8,608 nucleotides of DNA, taken from Pseudomonadota bacterium (GTDB lineage Bacteria; Pseudomonadota; Gammaproteobacteria; Burkholderiales; Burkholderiaceae). Each line of letters begins with the position of its first letter. The first letter of the stretch is position 1. A program made the position numbers and the translations under genes. The notes under the pieces were generated by a model. It ran no database searches. It was given only the letters and a program-made list of their open reading frames with translations, and had not been told where the DNA came from. The stretch covers positions 1-8,608 of the forward strand of contig JAJYBQ010000092.1 of assembly GCA_021778935.1 (NCBI GenBank), given 5' to 3'. Below are positions 1-8,608 of this stretch, piece after piece.

Positions 1-2
1 GC

Positions 3-755
3 CAGAAGCTGTGCACCTTCGCCTGCCCGGTCTCGGCAGCCACGGGCAAGGAGGCGCACACCCCGGCAGGCAAGATGACCGCCGCGCACCAGCACCTGAC
101 CGGCGCCCGGCGGCTGGACGACGACGGCGCGGCCGCCCTCTACGCCTGCACCTCCTGCGGCCGCTGCACCGCGCACTGCCGCCACGAGAACCCGGTGGGC
201 TCGGCGCTCTTCGAGGCCCGGGTGGAGGCGGTGGAGGAGGGGGAGGCGCCCAAGGCGGTCGAGGAGCTGCGCGAGCGCTTCACCTGCGGCAACCCCTACG
301 GCGCCGACCTGGCGGCGTGCGCCCGGTCCATCTCCCGCGAGACCGAGGGCCGGGCCTTCTTCCCGGGCTGCACGGCGCTGGCGCGCGAGCCGGCCATGGC
401 CCGCGCGGCCATGAACGCGGCGGCGGGCTTCGGCGTGCGGCTGACCCTGGCCGGCGTCTCCCGGCGCTGCTGCGGCTACCCGCTGTGGGCGGCGGGGCTG
501 CGCCCCGAGTTCGAGGAGCACGCCGAGGCCTTCGCCAGGGAGGTCGAGGACCTCTCCGAGCTGGTGGTCAGCGACCCCGGCTGCGCGGTGGCGCTGACCC
601 GGGCCTACCCGCAGGTCGGCGTGCACCTCAAGCCGAAGATCGTGCTCTTGGTCGACCTGCTCGCCGACCGGCTGGAGTACGCCTTCGGCCGCGCGCCGCT
701 GCGCCTGAACGTGGCCTACCACGCCGCCTGCCAGCTGGGCCGGGGGCTGGGCCGA
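3..755 (+). CDS. Iron-sulfur CCG-domain protein (GlpC/HdrD-like), internal fragment
   Basis: The reading frame is already open at the window edge, so the gene starts upstream; the ATG at 75 is internal, because family residues (KLCTFACPV, the end of a first 4Fe-4S motif) lie before it. Numbering from that ATG, a second ferredoxin motif CTSCGRCTAHC has Cys25, 28, 31 and 35. A first CCG (cysteine-rich) domain follows, with FFPGC at 95-99 and RCCGYP at 131-136. A second CCG domain begins with DPGC at 167-170 and YHAACQLGRGLG at 215-226, then stops matching the family; its closing CCG motif is absent. Proteins of this build (GlpC, LudE/GlcF, HdrD, DsrK) pass electrons between a dehydrogenase and the quinone pool or a heterodisulfide. 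The exact partner is not visible here. Third codon positions are almost all G or C, unlike the genes to the right. The frame runs on to about 1370, but that part is antisense to fimV and not real protein. Confidence 0.85.
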
Positions 756-760
756 AGTAG
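750..760. other. Junction of two unrelated sequences (probable chimera)
   Basis: To the left the + strand encodes a CCG-domain protein up to the residues LGRGLG (735-752). From about 757 rightward the minus strand encodes the Ala/Pro-rich linker of FimV. Neither gene continues across the point: the iron-sulfur protein loses its last CCG motif and FimV loses its C-terminal two thirds or more. Codon use changes here too. All 24 codons before the break end in G/C, against 16 of the first 24 fimV codons counted from the ATG at 1358. No insertion-sequence end, tRNA or target duplication is visible. The break can be placed only to within about 10 bases, because both sides are GC-rich and the FimV linker is not conserved. 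An assembly or library artefact is the simplest reading; a true rearrangement is possible. Confidence 0.8.
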
Positions 761-1397
761 GCGCAAGGGTCGGCTCTGGCGCCGAGGTCGCGGCCGGCGC
801 GGCCGGCGCCGCGGGCGCCGGCATGGCGGGCACCGTCGCCGGCACCGCACTTTCCGCTGCCGGGTTCACGACGGTCGGCGCGACGATCTGGGGCGCTTCG
901 CGCAATGCGGGGGGATCGAGCAGAATCGTGTATTCCCGCACGACGCGGCCGCCGGACCAGGACAATTCCAGCAGCAGATCCAGATAGGGATCGTTGACCG
1001 GACGCGCCGAGGTGAGATGGAGGACCATCCCCTCGGGGCCGGATCCAAGATGCAGGTGCAACGAGGCGAGCGCCGAGTTGTAATCGATCCCCGCTTCCTT
1101 GAACTCATCGGGCGACGCCAATCGCACCGTCATGGTGCCGACATCATCCGACGGATCGGTGGGAATCTCGACTTGCGCGTCGAGCGGTTGACCCAGTGCC
1201 GAATGGACGGCAAGCCGGCCCAGACCCGCCGCATGCGCCGTCGCGAACATCGCGAGCGTCAGACCCGCAAGCGCGAGGCGGGCAAACCATTCCGGACGGC
1301 GCGACGAGTCGTTCGCAGCGCCCACCAGCCCAGCAGCGGAATCCTGTGTGCGATACATGATCATGGATGAACAGCGTTTATCGGCTCGCGGCGGCAC
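754..1397 (-). CDS. fimV: FimV-like pilus/peptidoglycan-associated protein, N-terminal fragment
   Basis: FimV proteins sit in the inner membrane and periplasm. They use a LysM domain and TPR-like repeats to organise polar type IV pilus assembly and twitching. The visible protein has a hydrophobic signal segment (FARLALAGLTLAMFATAHA) followed by GLGRLAVHSALGQPLDAQVEI, the hallmark start of mature FimV. The conserved N-terminal domain then ends with LLLELSWSGGRVVREYTILLDPP, and an Ala/Pro-rich linker follows. The LysM, transmembrane and C-terminal parts are missing because the sequence is cut by the junction near 753; about 215 codons remain, while family members usually exceed 600 residues. 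I place the start at GTG 1397, because GAGGGA lies 6 nt before it and a stop (TAA, 1431-1433) lies just upstream. The ATGs at 1364 and 1358 are in frame but have no ribosome-binding site. Position downstream of asd matches the usual betaproteobacterial order; truA would normally follow but lies beyond the break. Confidence 0.88.
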
Positions 1398-1403
1398 GTG
1401 CGT

Positions 1404-1409
1404 TCCCTC
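1404..1409 (-). promoter_or_regulatory. Shine-Dalgarno for fimV (supports GTG start)
   Basis: On the minus strand GAGGGA is followed, after 6 nt, by GTG at 1397-1395, in frame with FimV. No purine-rich motif precedes the alternative ATGs at 1364 or 1358. This favours the GTG start, which gives an unusually long, polar n-region of about 40 residues before the hydrophobic signal segment. Confidence 0.55.
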
Positions 1410-1432
1410 GGAGAGGATGAAACCTCGTTTTT

Positions 1433-1461
1433 AACATAGCATCAGGGACTTACGCACGCAA
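1433..1461 (-). promoter_or_regulatory. Candidate sigma-70 promoter of fimV
   Basis: On the minus strand TTGCGT (1461-1456) and TATGTT (1438-1433) are separated by exactly 17 nt. They match 3 of 6 and 4 of 6 consensus bases. Initiation would fall near 1426, about 30 nt before the GTG start. TCAGGG (1478-1473) and CCCTGA (1447-1442) form a 6-bp inverted repeat flanking the -35 box, and an 8-bp direct repeat ACGCAAGC lies at 1456-1463 and 1485-1492. This is a motif match only. Confidence 0.4.
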
Positions 1462-1632
1462 GCTTAGAAAAACCCTGAATTGAAACGCAAGCCTGGGCGA
1501 TATCGACGGATTCCCGAACTCCCGGCGCCCCGCAGGGCGCCGGGGCAACCATACCGGAAATCCGTATTTCTGCCGGTCCCCCATGGGCGCGAGGGAGCGG
1601 TTCATCCACACGTTGGACAGGGCCCGCCGCAC
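1442..1632. repeat. Fold-back, repeat-like element between asd and fimV
   Basis: The 238-nt gap between fimV (from GTG 1397) and asd has no convincing gene. It holds a perfect 10-bp hairpin, CCCGGCGCCC (1521-1530), loop CGCA, GGGCGCCGGG (1535-1544). This is nested within a second, imperfect inverted repeat, ACGGATTCCC (1506-1515) with GGAAATCCGT (1556-1565), one mismatch in ten. No T-tract follows the hairpin on either strand, so it is not a classic terminator, though it may stabilise the 3' end of the asd message. A 60-residue minus-strand frame (1632-1450) reads through both arms; I take it to be a by-product of the repeat rather than a protein. Only one copy lies in this window, so repeat status is inferred from its structure. 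Confidence 0.4.
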
Positions 1633-1635
1633 CGA

Positions 1636-2763
1636 CTAGTCCGGATTGCCGACCAGGATGCGGACCATGCGGCGCAAGGGTTCGGCGGCGCCCCACAACA
1701 ACTGATCGCCGACGGTGAACGCCGAGAGGTACTCGCCGCCCATTGCCAATTTGCGCAGGCGCCCGATCGGCACCGCCAGCGTGCCACTCACTGCGGCAGG
1801 GGACAAACGTTCGACGCTTTCCTCGCGGCGATTGGGCACCACCCGCACCCAGCGGTTCGCGCCGGCCAGGATGCGTTCGACTTCTTCGAGCGCGACGTCC
1901 CGCGTGAGCTTGATCGTGAGCGCCTGACTGTGACAGCGCATCGCCCCCACCCGCACGCACAGGCCGTCGACGGGCAATGCGCCCGCTCGACCCATCGCCG
2001 GGCGCCCCAGGATCTTGTTCGCCTCCGCGCCGCCCTTCCACTCTTCCCGGCTCATGCCATTGCCCAGATCCTTGTCGATCCACGGAATCAGGCTGCCTGC
2101 CAACGGGACACCGAAATGCGCCCGCGGAAGATCGCCGTCGCGCAAGGCCTGCGTCACCTGCCGATCGATCTCCAGGATCGATGCCCGCGGGTCCGCCAGC
2201 CCGTTGCGGGCGGCGTCATGCAGACGCCCCATCTGGGCCAGCAACTCCCGCATGTTCTGCGCGCCCGCGCCCGACGCTGCCTGATAGGTCATGGAACTGA
2301 CCCACTCGACGAGATCCGCCTTGACGAGCCCATCGAGCGCCAGCAGCAGGAGGCTCACGGTGCAGTTGCCGCCGATGAAGTCGCGCACGCCGTCGCGAAT
2401 CCCCGCTTCGATCACGGGCAGATTGACCGGGTCGAGGATGATGATCGCGTCGTCGCGCATGCGCAGCGTCGAGGCGGCATCGATCCAGTAGCCGCGCCAG
2501 CCCGCGGCGCGCAATGCAGGATGGATCTCCTGCGTGTACTCGCCGCCCTGGCAGGAGACGATCGCATCGCACGCCGAGAGCGCGGCGAGATCCCGTGCGT
2601 CCTGGAGGGTCCGCGCACCGCCGGGAACCTGCGGCGCTTCGCCGCCCGCGTCGGAGGTGGAGAAAAAGACGCTCTCGAAAAAGCGATGGTCGTTTTCGGC
2701 CGCCATGCGCTCGCGCAGCACCGACCCGACCATCCCCCGCCAACCGACGAATCCGACCTTCAT
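1636..2763 (-). CDS. asd: Aspartate-semialdehyde dehydrogenase
   Basis: Reduces L-4-aspartyl phosphate to aspartate semialdehyde with NADPH, the branch point to lysine/diaminopimelate, threonine and methionine; a cytoplasmic enzyme. The 375-residue product has the N-terminal nucleotide motif [11 protein letters not shown] (4-14), the active-site cysteine in GGNCTVS (Cys134) and the catalytic histidine in RCHSQA (His278). It belongs to the Gram-negative (E. coli-like) branch, which is about 370 residues long, so it looks complete. I chose ATG 2763 because family members begin [14 protein letters not shown] at 2772, overlapping the leuB stop, would add only three residues. The leuB stop is 5 nt upstream, so translation is probably coupled. 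It is the last gene of the tight cluster before the repeat-like gap and fimV. Confidence 0.97.
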   Translation of the reverse strand: MKVGFVGWRGMVGSVLRERMAAENDHRFFESVFFSTSDAGGEAPQVPGGARTLQDARDLAALSACDAIVSCQGGEYTQEIHPALRAAGWRGYWIDAASTLRMRDDAIIILDPVNLPVIEAGIRDGVRDFIGGNCTVSLLLLALDGLVKADLVEWVSSMTYQAASGAGAQNMRELLAQMGRLHDAARNGLADPRASILEIDRQVTQALRDGDLPRAHFGVPLAGSLIPWIDKDLGNGMSREEWKGGAEANKILGRPAMGRAGALPVDGLCVRVGAMRCHSQALTIKLTRDVALEEVERILAGANRWVRVVPNRREESVERLSPAAVSGTLAVPIGRLRKLAMGGEYLSAFTVGDQLLWGAAEPLRRMVRILVGNPD

Positions 2764-2768
2764 TTCTG

Positions 2769-4496
<1,728 letters not shown>

Positions 4497-5924
4497 TCAC
4501 CCCAGGAGTTCGCGCACGTCGACGAAACGGCCGGCGATCGCCGCCGCCGCGGCCATCGCAGGACTGACGAGGTGGGTGCGCCCCCCCGGTCCCTGCCGCC
4601 CTTCGAAGTTGCGGTTGGAGGTCGAGGCGCAACGCTCGCCCGGCTCCAGCCGGTCCTCGTTCATGCCCAGGCACATCGAGCAGCCGGGCTCACGCCATTC
4701 GAAGCCGGCATCGCGGAACACGCGGTCCAGGCCCTCGGCCTCGGCCTGCGCCTTCACCAGGCCCGATCCCGGCACCACCAGCGCGGCCTTGATCGTGGCC
4801 GCGACATGCCGGCCCTGCGCCACGCGCGCCGCGATGCGCAGATCCTCGATGCGCGAATTGGTGCAGGAACCGATGAATACCTTGTCGATGGCGATCTCGC
4901 GCATCGGCGTGCGCGGCACGAGGCCCATGTATTGGAGCGCGCGCTCGATCGCCGCCCGCTTCACCGCGTCGGTTTCGGCATCCGGATCCGGCACCGCGCC
5001 GTCGATCGGCACCACCATCTCCGGGGAAGTTCCCCAGCTCACCTGCGGCGCAAGCGCGGTCACGTCGAGATCGATCGTGCGGTCGAACTGCGCGCCCTCG
5101 TCGGAATGCAGCGCCTGCCACGACAGCACCGCGCGGGTCCAGTCCTCGCCGTGGGGCGCCATCGGGCGCCCGCGGACGTATTCGATGGTGCGCTCATCCA
5201 CCGCCACCAGGCCGGCGCGCGCGCCGGCCTCGATCGCCATGTTGCACAGGGTCATGCGCGCTTCGACCGAGCTGGCGCGGATCGCCGGGCCGGCGAACTC
5301 GAGGGTATGGCCGGTGCCGCCGGCGGTACCGATGCGGCCGATCAGCGCCAGCGCCAGATCCTTGGTGCCGACGCCGGCATGGAACGCGCCGGTGACGTGC
5401 ACGAGGAAGTTCTTCGACTTGCGGGCGACCAGCGTCTGCGTCGCGAGCACGTGTTCGACTTCGGAGGTGCCGATGCCGAAGGCGAGCGCGCCCAGTGCAC
5501 CATGGGTGCTGGTATGGGAATCGCCGCAGACCACCGTCATGCCGGGCAGCGTGGCGCCCTCCTCGGGCCCGACGACGTGGACGATGCCCTGGCGCCGGTC
5601 GAGAAACGGAAAATAGGCGGCCGCGCCAAACGCACGGATGTTGTCGTCGAGCGTCTGGATCTGCAGACGCGACGTCGGATCGGCAACGCCCTCCAGGCCG
5701 CGGTCCCAGCCGCGCGTGGGCGTGTTGTGATCGGCGGTCGCGACGATCGATGCGATGCGCCAGGGCCTGCGCCCGGCGGCGCGCAGGCCGTCGAACGCCT
5801 GAGGGCTGGTGACTTCGTGGATGAGATGGCGATCGATATAGAGCAGCGCGGTGCCATCGGATTCCACTTGGACGACGTGGTCGTCCCACAGCTTGTCGTA
5901 GAGCGTGCGGGGAGCGGCGGACAT
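4497..5924 (-). CDS. leuC: 3-isopropylmalate dehydratase large subunit
   Basis: Large, iron-sulfur subunit of isopropylmalate isomerase; an aconitase-family enzyme that works with LeuD in leucine synthesis. The 475-residue product has [12 protein letters not shown] at its start, [13 protein letters not shown] (131-143), and the three cluster-binding cysteines Cys354 (GSCTNSR), Cys415 and Cys418 (GCSMCLGMN). It ends with [28 protein letters not shown], typical of the family. The frame is open well upstream, antisense-like within aroC, but ATG 5924 gives the standard [12 protein letters not shown] start and a family-length protein. Only a weak purine stretch (GAGA, about 14 nt upstream) precedes it, so initiation may depend on transcription through from aroC, 32 nt upstream. 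Confidence 0.98.
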   Translation of the reverse strand: MSAAPRTLYDKLWDDHVVQVESDGTALLYIDRHLIHEVTSPQAFDGLRAAGRRPWRIASIVATADHNTPTRGWDRGLEGVADPTSRLQIQTLDDNIRAFGAAAYFPFLDRRQGIVHVVGPEEGATLPGMTVVCGDSHTSTHGALGALAFGIGTSEVEHVLATQTLVARKSKNFLVHVTGAFHAGVGTKDLALALIGRIGTAGGTGHTLEFAGPAIRASSVEARMTLCNMAIEAGARAGLVAVDERTIEYVRGRPMAPHGEDWTRAVLSWQALHSDEGAQFDRTIDLDVTALAPQVSWGTSPEMVVPIDGAVPDPDAETDAVKRAAIERALQYMGLVPRTPMREIAIDKVFIGSCTNSRIEDLRIAARVAQGRHVAATIKAALVVPGSGLVKAQAEAEGLDRVFRDAGFEWREPGCSMCLGMNEDRLEPGERCASTSNRNFEGRQGPGGRTHLVSPAMAAAAAIAGRFVDVRELLG

Positions 5925-5956
5925 CAGTGTCGGAGGTCTCGTTGGTGAGCCCGAAA

Positions 5957-7057
5957 TTATGCCACCGCACTCCCCGGCAGCGGCGGCACGGGCAGGGCGA
6001 CATCGGCGTTCTGGGCCCGGTGCAGCAAGGCATGGTCCATCAGCACCAGCGCGAGCATCGCCTCGGCGATCGGCGTGGCGCGGATCCCGACGCACGGATC
6101 GTGGCGGCCGTGGGTCACCACTTCCGTCGGCGCGAGATTGCGGTCGACCGAACGGCGCGGAATGCGGATGCTCGAGGTGGGCTTGAGCGCGATCGACACC
6201 TCGATGTCCTGGCCGGTGGAAATCCCGCCCAGGATGCCGCCGGCGTGATTGGACAGGAATCCCTGCGGCGTCATCTCGTCGCCGTGTTCGGAACCGTGCT
6301 GCGCGACCGAGGCGAATCCGGCGCCGATCTCCACGCCCTTGACCGCGTTGATGCTCATCATCGCCCAGGCGATGTCGGCATCGAGCTTGGCCGCGAGCGG
6401 CGCGCCCAGGCCGACGGGAACCGCCTGCGCACAGACCCGCAGGCGCGCACCGCAGGAATCCCCCGCCGCACGCAGATCGTCCATGTACTGTTCCAGCCGC
6501 GCGACCACGCCGGCGCTGGGCGCGAAAAAGGCGTTGCGCGCCACCTCGTCCCAGCTCTCGAAGGGAATCGCGACATCCCCCAACTGCTGCAGATGGCCGC
6601 GGATCGTGGTGCCGTGGCACTCGTGCAGCCACTTGCGCGCCACGGCGCCGGCGGCGACCAAGGGCGCGGTCAGGCGCGCCGAGGACCGCCCGCCGCCGCG
6701 GGGATCGCGCAGCCCGTACTTGCGCCAGTAGGTGTAGTCGGCATGGCCGGGCCGGAAGGTGTCGAGCAGGTTCTCATAGTCGCGGCTGCGCTGATCCTCG
6801 TTGCGGATCAACAGCGCAACCGGCGTGCCGGTGGTCCGGCCTTCGTACACGCCGGACAGGATCTCGACCCGGTCGGGCTCGCGCCGCTGCGTGACGTGGC
6901 GCGAGGTGCCGGGCTTGCGCCGATCGAGATCGGACTGGATGTCGGCCTCGGAAAGCGTCATGCCCGGCGGGCAGCCGTCGATGACGCAGCCGATCGCCGG
7001 ACCGTGGGACTCACCGAAATCGGTGACGCGGAACAATCTGCCGAAAGTGGAGCTCAT
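5957..7057 (-). CDS. aroC: Chorismate synthase
   Basis: Converts 5-enolpyruvylshikimate 3-phosphate to chorismate, the last common step to aromatic amino acids and folate; needs reduced FMN; cytoplasmic tetramer. The 366-residue protein has the three family signatures: [16 protein letters not shown] (15-30, His18), the stretch from GHADYTYW to GGGRSSAR (104-128, with His105) and [17 protein letters not shown] (318-334). Length is normal, so it looks complete. The start at 7057 agrees with the usual [19 protein letters not shown]. The bases before it on the minus strand, CTCCCCC, are not a ribosome-binding site. It lies between the FAD oxidoreductase (51 nt upstream) and leuC (32 nt downstream), all on the same strand. 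Confidence 0.98.
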   Translation of the reverse strand: MSSTFGRLFRVTDFGESHGPAIGCVIDGCPPGMTLSEADIQSDLDRRKPGTSRHVTQRREPDRVEILSGVYEGRTTGTPVALLIRNEDQRSRDYENLLDTFRPGHADYTYWRKYGLRDPRGGGRSSARLTAPLVAAGAVARKWLHECHGTTIRGHLQQLGDVAIPFESWDEVARNAFFAPSAGVVARLEQYMDDLRAAGDSCGARLRVCAQAVPVGLGAPLAAKLDADIAWAMMSINAVKGVEIGAGFASVAQHGSEHGDEMTPQGFLSNHAGGILGGISTGQDIEVSIALKPTSSIRIPRRSVDRNLAPTEVVTHGRHDPCVGIRATPIAEAMLALVLMDHALLHRAQNADVALPVPPLPGSAVA

Positions 7058-7108
7058 GGGGGAGATTATGACGGACTCGGGCCTCCCGGGAGCGCCCGCC
7101 AGACCCGC
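7058..7108 (-). promoter_or_regulatory. Spacer before aroC with possible -10 box
   Basis: The 51-nt gap between the oxidoreductase stop and the aroC start contains a perfect 10-nt palindrome CTCCCGGGAG (7083-7092). On the minus strand it also has CATAAT (7070-7065), 5 of 6 to the -10 consensus, ending 7 nt before the aroC ATG. No good -35 box sits at the right distance (GCTCCC with a 17-nt spacer). It could be a weak internal promoter giving an almost leaderless aroC message, or only a spacer within an operon. Confidence 0.25.
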
Positions 7109-8155
7109 TCAAGTGCCGATGACCTTCGCCAGCTCCATCCCCGACACCACCGCCGCCTCGACCGTCGCGCCGCCGCACCAGTCGCCCGCAAACCCGATAC
7201 GCCGATCGGCATCCCAGAGGTACGGCTCGGCAAGCGGATTCACCGGCACGGCATGGTGCCAGCGCAGTCCGGCGGCACACTTCGGCACCAGAACCCGCGC
7301 AAGCCGGGCGGCGAACGCCTTCTGCATCCAGCGCACCGCCTCGTCGGGGGTGAGATCCGGGAAACGGTTCGACCAGGCCGCGAGGGCGGTCAGCGTCCAG
7401 CGCTCGCCGCCCTCGCTCTCCCCGGCTTCGCCGGCGACCCGCCCCGGTTTTGCGCTCTCCCGCACCGCCATGGCGAGGATCGGATCGGCCTGGATCCGGG
7501 CGACATCGAAATCCAGGCCGCAGGCCCGTGCCAGCGTCAGCGCGCCGACCCAGCACGCATCCCATCGCACCGCCTCGACCGGGGCCGCAAGCTCCGTCCA
7601 GCCGTGTGCGAGGGCCGCCGCCACCGGCGAGGGAACTGCGAGGACGAGGGCATCGAATCCGGCAATCCCGAGCTGCCGATTGATCGGATCGAACAGGAAC
7701 CACTCCTCCCGACCGCGAGCGAGGCGGGCGACCCGCGCCTGCAGCACGACGTCCACGCCCTGCGCGAGATGCTGCCCGAGCGCCGCCATCGTGGGCATGC
7801 CGACGAACCGCAGGTCCCGTGCACCGGCGGACGGCGTGCGCCGAATCCACGCATTGTCGATTTCCACGGCCGTCGCCGGCCAGGATCGCACCACATCGGC
7901 ATCGGCCCAACCCCGAATCTCGCGCGCAAAGGGTTCGCTCCGGACACAGGCCCAGGGCGCCCCGGCATCGTGCAAACCGCAGTCGGTCTGCAGGGCGGCA
8001 AGGCGGCCGCCCGGAGCCGACGCGCTTTCGAATACGGTGACCCGGATTCCCCGCGCCGCCAGCGCCCGGGCGCAGGAGAGCCCCGCGACTCCGGCGCCGA
8101 CCACGGCGACATGCCACTTTCCGCGCAGATCCTCGCGTGCCAAATCCGATGCCAT
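7109..8155 (-). CDS. FAD/NAD(P)-binding oxidoreductase, renalase-like family
   Basis: Predicted flavoprotein of 348 residues, probably cytoplasmic. The N-terminus has a Rossmann dinucleotide-binding fold: HVAVVGAGVAGLSCARALAARG (15-36, with GxGxxG at 20-25), the ribose-binding acid Glu43 in VFES, and GGRLA at 49-53. A C-terminal flavin-contact motif GFAGDWCGGATVEAAVVSGMELA spans 321-343. This head-and-tail pattern fits the predicted NAD/FAD-dependent oxidoreductases related to renalase and amine oxidases. Substrate and reaction are unknown, and I see nothing tying it to amino-acid synthesis except location. I place the start at ATG 8155, preceded by GGAATC, although the frame is open to about 8290; the added 45 residues are Arg/Ser-rich and unlike the family. 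It is probably the first gene of the minus-strand transcript and is divergent from pip. Confidence 0.88.
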   Translation of the reverse strand: MASDLAREDLRGKWHVAVVGAGVAGLSCARALAARGIRVTVFESASAPGGRLAALQTDCGLHDAGAPWACVRSEPFAREIRGWADADVVRSWPATAVEIDNAWIRRTPSAGARDLRFVGMPTMAALGQHLAQGVDVVLQARVARLARGREEWFLFDPINRQLGIAGFDALVLAVPSPVAAALAHGWTELAAPVEAVRWDACWVGALTLARACGLDFDVARIQADPILAMAVRESAKPGRVAGEAGESEGGERWTLTALAAWSNRFPDLTPDEAVRWMQKAFAARLARVLVPKCAAGLRWHHAVPVNPLAEPYLWDADRRIGFAGDWCGGATVEAAVVSGMELAKVIGT

Positions 8156-8188
8156 CGATGATTCCGAAACGAAGGAGGCCGCGCTTCG

Positions 8189-8214
8189 GATTGCCCGGCG
8201 ACGGCCGGGCAATC
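8189..8214. repeat. Perfect 11-bp dyad in the divergent intergenic region
   Basis: GATTGCCCGGC (8189-8199), loop GACG, GCCGGGCAATC (8204-8214). All 11 positions pair and pairing stops on both sides. No T-tract follows on either strand, so it is not a standard intrinsic terminator, and neither flanking gene ends here. It lies about 35 nt before the oxidoreductase start and just upstream of the candidate pip -10 box, so it could be a regulator-binding dyad or a hairpin in the oxidoreductase leader. Confidence 0.55.
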
Positions 8215-8236
8215 GTATCCCGGATCGGCGGGAAGG

Positions 8237-8247
8237 CATAATCGCGG
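8237..8247 (+). promoter_or_regulatory. Candidate -10 box for pip
   Basis: CATAAT (8237-8242), followed by CGCGG, matches 5 of 6 bases of the -10 consensus. The hexamer 17 nt upstream (8214-8219, CGTATC) is a poor -35, so the promoter would be weak or need an activator. The inferred leader to the pip ATG is about 105 nt and shows no obvious riboswitch. Confidence 0.3.
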
Positions 8248-8355
8248 TACCGGCCTCGCCGCCCGGAACCCGGCCGGATTCCCGAGGCACCCGCCAATCC
8301 AGGTCCGCCCAAACCCGCGAACGACGCCCCCATCACTACCCACCACGATTCCGGC

Positions 8356-8608
8356 ATGGAACCCCGCACCGACCTGTACGCCCCGATCGAGCCCGATGAC
8401 AGCGGCATGCTTCGCCTGGATGCCCTGCACACGATGTACTGGGAGACCTGCGGCAACCCGCACGGCATCCCCGTCGTGTTCCTGCACGGCGGCCCGGGCG
8501 GCGGCTGTGCACCGGAGCATCGACGCTTCTTCGATCCGGCGGCATTCCGGATCGTGCTCTTCGACCAGCGCGGCGCAGGCGCCTCGACCCCGCACGGCGA
8601 GATTTGCG
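8356..8608 (+). CDS. pip: Proline iminopeptidase (alpha/beta hydrolase), N-terminal fragment
   Basis: Serine peptidase of family S33 that removes N-terminal proline from peptides; usually cytoplasmic. The 84 visible residues start MEPRTDLYAPIEP and contain the opening strand TMYWETCGNPHGIPVVFLHGG, the oxyanion-hole motif HGGPGGG, and FDQRGAGASTPHGEI. That order and wording are typical of the family. The catalytic GxSxG, Asp and His lie beyond the window edge, so activity cannot be judged. The start at ATG 8356 fits family N-termini, but no clear Shine-Dalgarno precedes it (bases before it: CACGATTCCGGC). Transcribed away from the oxidoreductase across a 200-nt gap. Confidence 0.9.
   Translation, partial: MEPRTDLYAPIEPDDSGMLRLDALHTMYWETCGNPHGIPVVFLHGGPGGGCAPEHRRFFDPAAFRIVLFDQRGAGASTPHGEIC

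Noticed and set aside
75..1370. A 431-codon + strand open frame crossing the junction, as a fusion protein
   Set aside because: Only the part before about 753 matches a family. The rest is Arg-rich antisense of fimV and the frame stays open because of GC-rich sequence.
1521..1544. GC-rich hairpin as the asd transcription terminator
   Set aside because: Strong stem but no T-tract on the minus strand after it; the only T5 run (1472-1466 region) is about 50 nt further on.
1450..1632. A 60-residue minus-strand frame between asd and fimV, as a real small gene
   Set aside because: No ribosome-binding site, and it reads through both arms of a hairpin; better explained as repeat DNA.
4497..6632. 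A 711-codon minus-strand frame as an extended LeuC
   Set aside because: The N-terminal 236 codons are an out-of-frame reading of aroC; LeuC homology starts at the ATG at 5924.
7059..8161. GGGGGAG followed by ATG at 7068 on the + strand, as the start of a gene
   Set aside because: The Shine-Dalgarno match is good, but the frame is antisense to the well-supported oxidoreductase and its product is low-complexity Ser/Arg/Pro-rich.
8171..8190. AAGGAGG (8172-8178) on the + strand as a ribosome-binding site
   Set aside because: No start codon with a plausible continuing frame lies at the right distance; the pip start is about 180 nt away.

Overview
The window is two unrelated pieces of DNA joined at about position 753. 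The left piece (1 to about 753, + strand) is an internal fragment of a very GC-rich gene for a GlpC/HdrD-like iron-sulfur (CCG-domain) protein. It is cut at its 5' end by the window edge and at its 3' end by the join. The 24 codons just before the join all end in G or C. The source lineage cannot be fixed from this fragment.

The right piece (about 754-8608) looks betaproteobacterial. The order leuC-leuD-leuB-asd-fimV on one strand is the arrangement I know from many Betaproteobacteria, and the proteins carry all the expected family motifs. Read on the minus strand, the order is: an FAD/NAD(P)-binding oxidoreductase, aroC (chorismate synthase), leuC and leuD (the two subunits of isopropylmalate isomerase), leuB (isopropylmalate dehydrogenase), asd (aspartate-semialdehyde dehydrogenase), and then the N-terminal third or less of fimV. 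Spacing is tight from aroC to asd: 32 nt, 4 nt, a 4-nt ATGA overlap, then 5 nt. This suggests one transcript for the last common step of aromatic synthesis, three leucine steps and the branch-point step of the aspartate family. A 238-nt gap with a fold-back element separates asd from fimV, which seems to have its own promoter and a well-placed Shine-Dalgarno before a GTG start. A divergent gene on the right edge (+ strand) is the N-terminus of a proline iminopeptidase (pip).

Most of the window is ordinary housekeeping DNA. The points that deserve a second look are the join inside fimV (probably an assembly or library chimera), the repeat-like fold-back sequence between asd and fimV, and the perfect 11-bp dyad in the pip/oxidoreductase divergent region. 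I found no tRNA, rRNA, CRISPR array, complete insertion sequence or new defence-like system.
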